A DNA stretch of 16,588 bases, from the NCBI GenBank assembly GCA_002385675.1, contig DGDY01000214.1, forward strand, positions 1-16,588. The letters run 5' to 3'. Numbering within the stretch: position 1 is the first letter of the stretch; the number at the start of each line of letters is the position of its first letter. The position numbers and the translations under genes were made by a program. This document shows, piece after piece, positions 14,998 to 16,588 of the stretch. This stretch comes from Anaerolineales bacterium UBA3940. GTDB lineage: Bacteria > Chloroflexota > Anaerolineae > Aggregatilineales > UBA3940. A model generated the notes under the pieces. It worked only from the letters and a program-made list of their open reading frames with translations. It did not search any database and was not told the DNA's origin.

Positions 14998-15267
14998 TTA
15001 ATGACCGTTCGGGTTCTCGGGGACGACATTGATGACCTTGCGGCCACCACGGCCCCAACCAAACTGCACAAACCCCTCCGCCGTGGCGAACAGCGTGTAG
15101 TCGCTGCCCATGCCGACGCCGGCGCCGGGGTGGAACTTCGTGCCGTGCTGGCGGACGATGATGTTGCCGGGGCGCACGTACTCGCCGCCGAACTTCTTGA
15201 CGCCGAGTCGCTTTGCGTTGCTGTCGCGCCCGTTCTTACTTGAGCCGCCACCCTTCTTGTGTGCCAT
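14998..15267 (-). CDS. rpmA: 50S ribosomal protein bL27
   Basis: bL27 sits at the large-subunit peptidyl-transferase centre, and its N-terminal tail reaches toward the P-site tRNA. The 89-residue product has the standard start [24 protein letters not shown] and the core [15 protein letters not shown] with the GSDYTLFA segment. It starts directly at MAHKKGG with no cleavable leader of the Firmicutes kind. GAGGG lies 7 bp before the ATG. It follows rplU by 63 bp; that spacer contains a 6-bp hairpin (15296-15312). Confidence 0.96.
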   Translation of the reverse strand: MAHKKGGGSSKNGRDSNAKRLGVKKFGGEYVRPGNIIVRQHGTKFHPGAGVGMGSDYTLFATAEGFVQFGWGRGGRKVINVVPENPNGH

Positions 15268-15330
15268 ATCTCTACCCTCGCATCTAGCCTGTAGACGGCT
15301 GAAGCGCAGCCGCCCGCTTTATCGCTTAGC

Positions 15331-15645
15331 TTAACCGGTAATGATGTCGTCGATCCGCAGGCGCGTATACTGCTGGCGGTGACCCTGCTTGCGGCGATAG
15401 CGCTTCTTGGGCTTGTACTTGAAGACGATGATCTTCTTGCCCTTGAACTGCTCGACGACGGTGGCCTTCACCGAAGCGCCGTCGACCAGTGGCGCGCCGA
15501 CCTGCGCGCCGTCATCGCCACCGACGAAGAGCACTTCGTTCAGCTCAACTTCCTCGCCAACTTCGTGGGGCAGCTTCTCGACGACGATGGTCTTGCCCAC
15601 TTCCGCAGGATACTGCCTGCTACCCACTCGAACAACTGCGTACAT
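15331..15645 (-). CDS. rplU: 50S ribosomal protein bL21
   Basis: bL21 binds 23S rRNA in the large subunit. The 104-residue product has the usual length, the N-terminal [16 protein letters not shown] and the C-terminal signature [29 protein letters not shown] lies 9 bp before the ATG. It is the first gene after a near-consensus promoter and a structured leader, and is followed by rpmA in the conserved rplU-rpmA order. No ysxB/prp protease gene lies between them, in line with the uncleaved bL27 N-terminus. Confidence 0.96.
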   Translation of the reverse strand: MYAVVRVGSRQYPAEVGKTIVVEKLPHEVGEEVELNEVLFVGGDDGAQVGAPLVDGASVKATVVEQFKGKKIIVFKYKPKKRYRRKQGHRQQYTRLRIDDIITG

Positions 15646-15769
15646 CGCTTAGATTCTCCGTTCTTCGCTTGCCGCCTGGCCTCGCAACCCGCAGGTGCCG
15701 GTCAGGGGAAGAGCGGTCAAGTGATAAATTGCCACTGCTTAACGTAACAATGCCCCGGCTACGGGGCAG
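15646..15769 (-). promoter_or_regulatory. Structured 5' leader of rplU
   Basis: The predicted transcript has about 120 nt before rplU. Its first part folds as GCCCCG/CGGGGC (15767-15752) with a 4-base loop, and a second region (about 15715-15670) has CCTGACCGGC able to face GGCCAGG. No open frame is present. Ribosomal-protein operons often carry autoregulatory leaders, including L21 leaders in Firmicutes. Whether this leader is homologous or binds bL21 is not shown by the sequence. Confidence 0.4.
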
Positions 15770-15775
15770 GTGACG

Positions 15776-15804
15776 ATTATAGCGAGTCGGGGGCGGGCCG
15801 TCAA
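15776..15804 (-). promoter_or_regulatory. Near-consensus sigma-70 promoter of the rplU-rpmA-rpmE operon
   Basis: On the minus strand, TTGACG (15804-15799) and TATAAT (15781-15776) are separated by exactly 17 bp, matching 5 and 6 of 6 consensus bases. The predicted start is near 15769. This is the best promoter in the window, as expected for ribosomal-protein genes. Confidence 0.75.
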
Positions 15805-15930
15805 CGCCGATCCGGCACAAACAGGCCTCAATCCGGACAGTATCCTGCCGCGCTGCAAATACGACCCATCAGGGTGGATTTTACCACAACACGGGCGATG
15901 GCGCAGGGGGAATCCGTGCCGGGTAAATAA
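15805..15930. other. Intergenic stretch with no gene seen
   Basis: Between the rplU promoter and the terminator of the right-edge gene I see no supported open frame, RNA gene or repeat. A TAAAAT box on the minus strand (about 15873-15878) lacks a convincing -35 partner. Confidence 0.5.
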
Positions 15931-15990
15931 GAAAACGGTAAAGGTTGCAGCCGCTCTTGTGACACCGCCGCGGCTTCCGTGCTCTTTACC
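15931..15990 (-). terminator. Rho-independent terminator of the right-edge gene
   Basis: On the minus strand, GGTAAAG (15990-15984) pairs with CTTTACC (15943-15937), with an inner AGCCGC/GCGGCT stem (15975-15970 with 15954-15949). GTTTTC follows (15936-15931). It starts one base after the TGA stop of the upstream gene. Confidence 0.6.
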
Positions 15991-15991
15991 A

Positions 15992-16519
15992 TCATCTGCT
16001 TGCCCCGCCTAGCACTGCCGCTCGCATTTCCTCAGCCGTCAGGCGGGCGTCATTCCTGAAGACCAGCACGCGCGGGTGATCGTACACCGTGAGCGACTCG
16101 TCCGCAAAGCCGAGGTTCAGCGCCGGGGGAGGGGGCTCGGCGGGGAAGGGCAGCCCGGCGCGGCGGTACGGGTCGTCATACAGCGTCACGCCGAAAAGCG
16201 ACGGGTAGCGCTCAAACGTCGTCTCCAGCGTGTAGCCCAGCTCGCCGTCGAAGAGCGCATGGTAGACTTCCGCGGTTAGCGGGTAGCGCGTGTCAAGGCG
16301 GGCGACGGTGCTGTAAGCCCGGTTGCTGGCGAGGATGATCGCATCGGCGGCAGCGAGGTCGGCAAGCAGGGCGTCGAGCTTGGCCTCGTCGTCCGGCTCG
16401 GCGAAGGGGTCCACGCGGCGCACATCGTACAGACGGGCGCGCAGCCACACGCCATCCGCGCCGACGAGGTCGAGCGGCAGCACGTCGTCATGCGCCTCTG
16501 CGATCAGCACTGTACCGGG
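15992..16519 (-). CDS. C-terminal fragment of a membrane glycosyltransferase-type protein, 5' end missing
   Basis: Genomic sequence supports 175 residues ending at TGA; the N-terminal part lies beyond the contig edge. The apparent start with residues MCIRDR is translated sequencing adapter and is not part of the protein. The fragment has no membrane helix. It resembles residues about 687-775 of the left-edge GT-DUF2298 protein: both have a SNR segment after a strand-like ADxI, a (Y/H)xALFxGELG block, and a VYDHPRV(M/L)V motif. That places it as the soluble C-terminal domain of a GT39/PMT-like protein, here ending without a DUF2298 extension. It lies upstream of the rplU promoter on the same strand and has its own terminator. 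Family placement rests on this similarity, not on a catalytic motif. Confidence 0.65.
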   Translation of the reverse strand, partial: PGTVLIAEAHDDVLPLDLVGADGVWLRARLYDVRRVDPFAEPDDEAKLDALLADLAAADAIILASNRAYSTVARLDTRYPLTAEVYHALFDGELGYTLETTFERYPSLFGVTLYDDPYRRAGLPFPAEPPPPALNLGFADESLTVYDHPRVLVFRNDARLTAEEMRAAVLGGASR

Positions 16520-16520
16520 C

Positions 16521-16588
16521 CTGTCTCTTATACACACCTGACGGTTCCTACGAAGACGACATTGTAGATCTCGGTGATCGCCGTATAC
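16521..16588. other. Illumina Nextera adapter sequence at the contig end (artefact)
   Basis: The sequence begins CTGTCTCTTATACACA, the Tn5 mosaic-end/Nextera transposase sequence. Over 33 bases (16521-16553) it agrees with the reverse complement of the Nextera Read 1 adapter at 29 positions as I recall it. Eight index-like bases follow (16554-16561), then TGTAGATCTCGGTG and a CGCCGTAT segment typical of the P5 end. The mismatches look like low-quality read ends. This is read-through adapter left in the assembly and should be trimmed. Confidence 0.93.

Noticed and set aside
16520..16537. Start codon and first six residues (MCIRDR) of the right-edge frame
   Set aside because: These codons come from the sequencing adapter, not the genome.
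16521..16539. Tn5 mosaic end as evidence of a natural transposon
   Set aside because: It is followed by index-like and P5-like adapter bases at the very end of the contig, which fits library adapter and not an integrated element.

Overview
This is a GC-rich bacterial contig that looks metagenomic. The protein content points to a member of the Chloroflexota, perhaps Anaerolineae-like. The pointers are very large membrane glycosyltransferases, one fused to a DUF2298 (Chlor_Arch_YYY) domain, an RsmD with an APPQY motif, and an MscL with a C-terminal zinc ribbon. No rRNA or other taxonomic marker is present, so this placement is an inference.

Left half (1-8694, minus strand): a surface-glycan locus. 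In transcription order it holds a flippase-like membrane protein, a GT4 glycosyltransferase, a SAM methyltransferase, a GT39/ArnT-like membrane glycosyltransferase, and a giant GT-DUF2298 fusion that runs off the left edge. The first three are packed within 2-13 bp of each other behind a clear promoter (8747-8776). A nested palindromic repeat lies before the GT39 gene, and an intrinsic terminator lies between the two large GT genes. The set suggests sugar transfer from lipid-linked donors onto an envelope polymer or protein.

Middle (8848-11621, plus strand): a divergently transcribed TPR/membrane-anchor protein, rsmD, a small double zinc-cluster protein, mscL with a zinc-ribbon tail and a strong terminator, and a small three-helix membrane protein. 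The last gene converges on the next block with overlapping stop codons.

Right half (15645-11618, minus strand): rplU-rpmA-rpmE-tdk-hpt-cca, joining ribosomal proteins, nucleotide salvage and tRNA 3'-end maturation. It is driven by a near-consensus promoter (15776-15804) with a structured leader of about 120 nt. The bL31 encoded by rpmE carries a C-terminal domain resembling the RNA polymerase alpha-CTD, the most unusual protein feature in the window.

Right edge: the C-terminal 175 residues of another membrane glycosyltransferase-type protein, paralogous to a module of the left-edge protein, followed by its own terminator. The final 68 bases (16521-16588) are not genomic. They match a degraded Illumina Nextera adapter, so the apparent N-terminus of that last reading frame is an artefact. 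The only stretch over 300 bases without a gene is 15646-15991; it holds the rplU leader, the promoter and the terminator. No tRNA, rRNA, CRISPR array, insertion sequence or transposase gene was seen.
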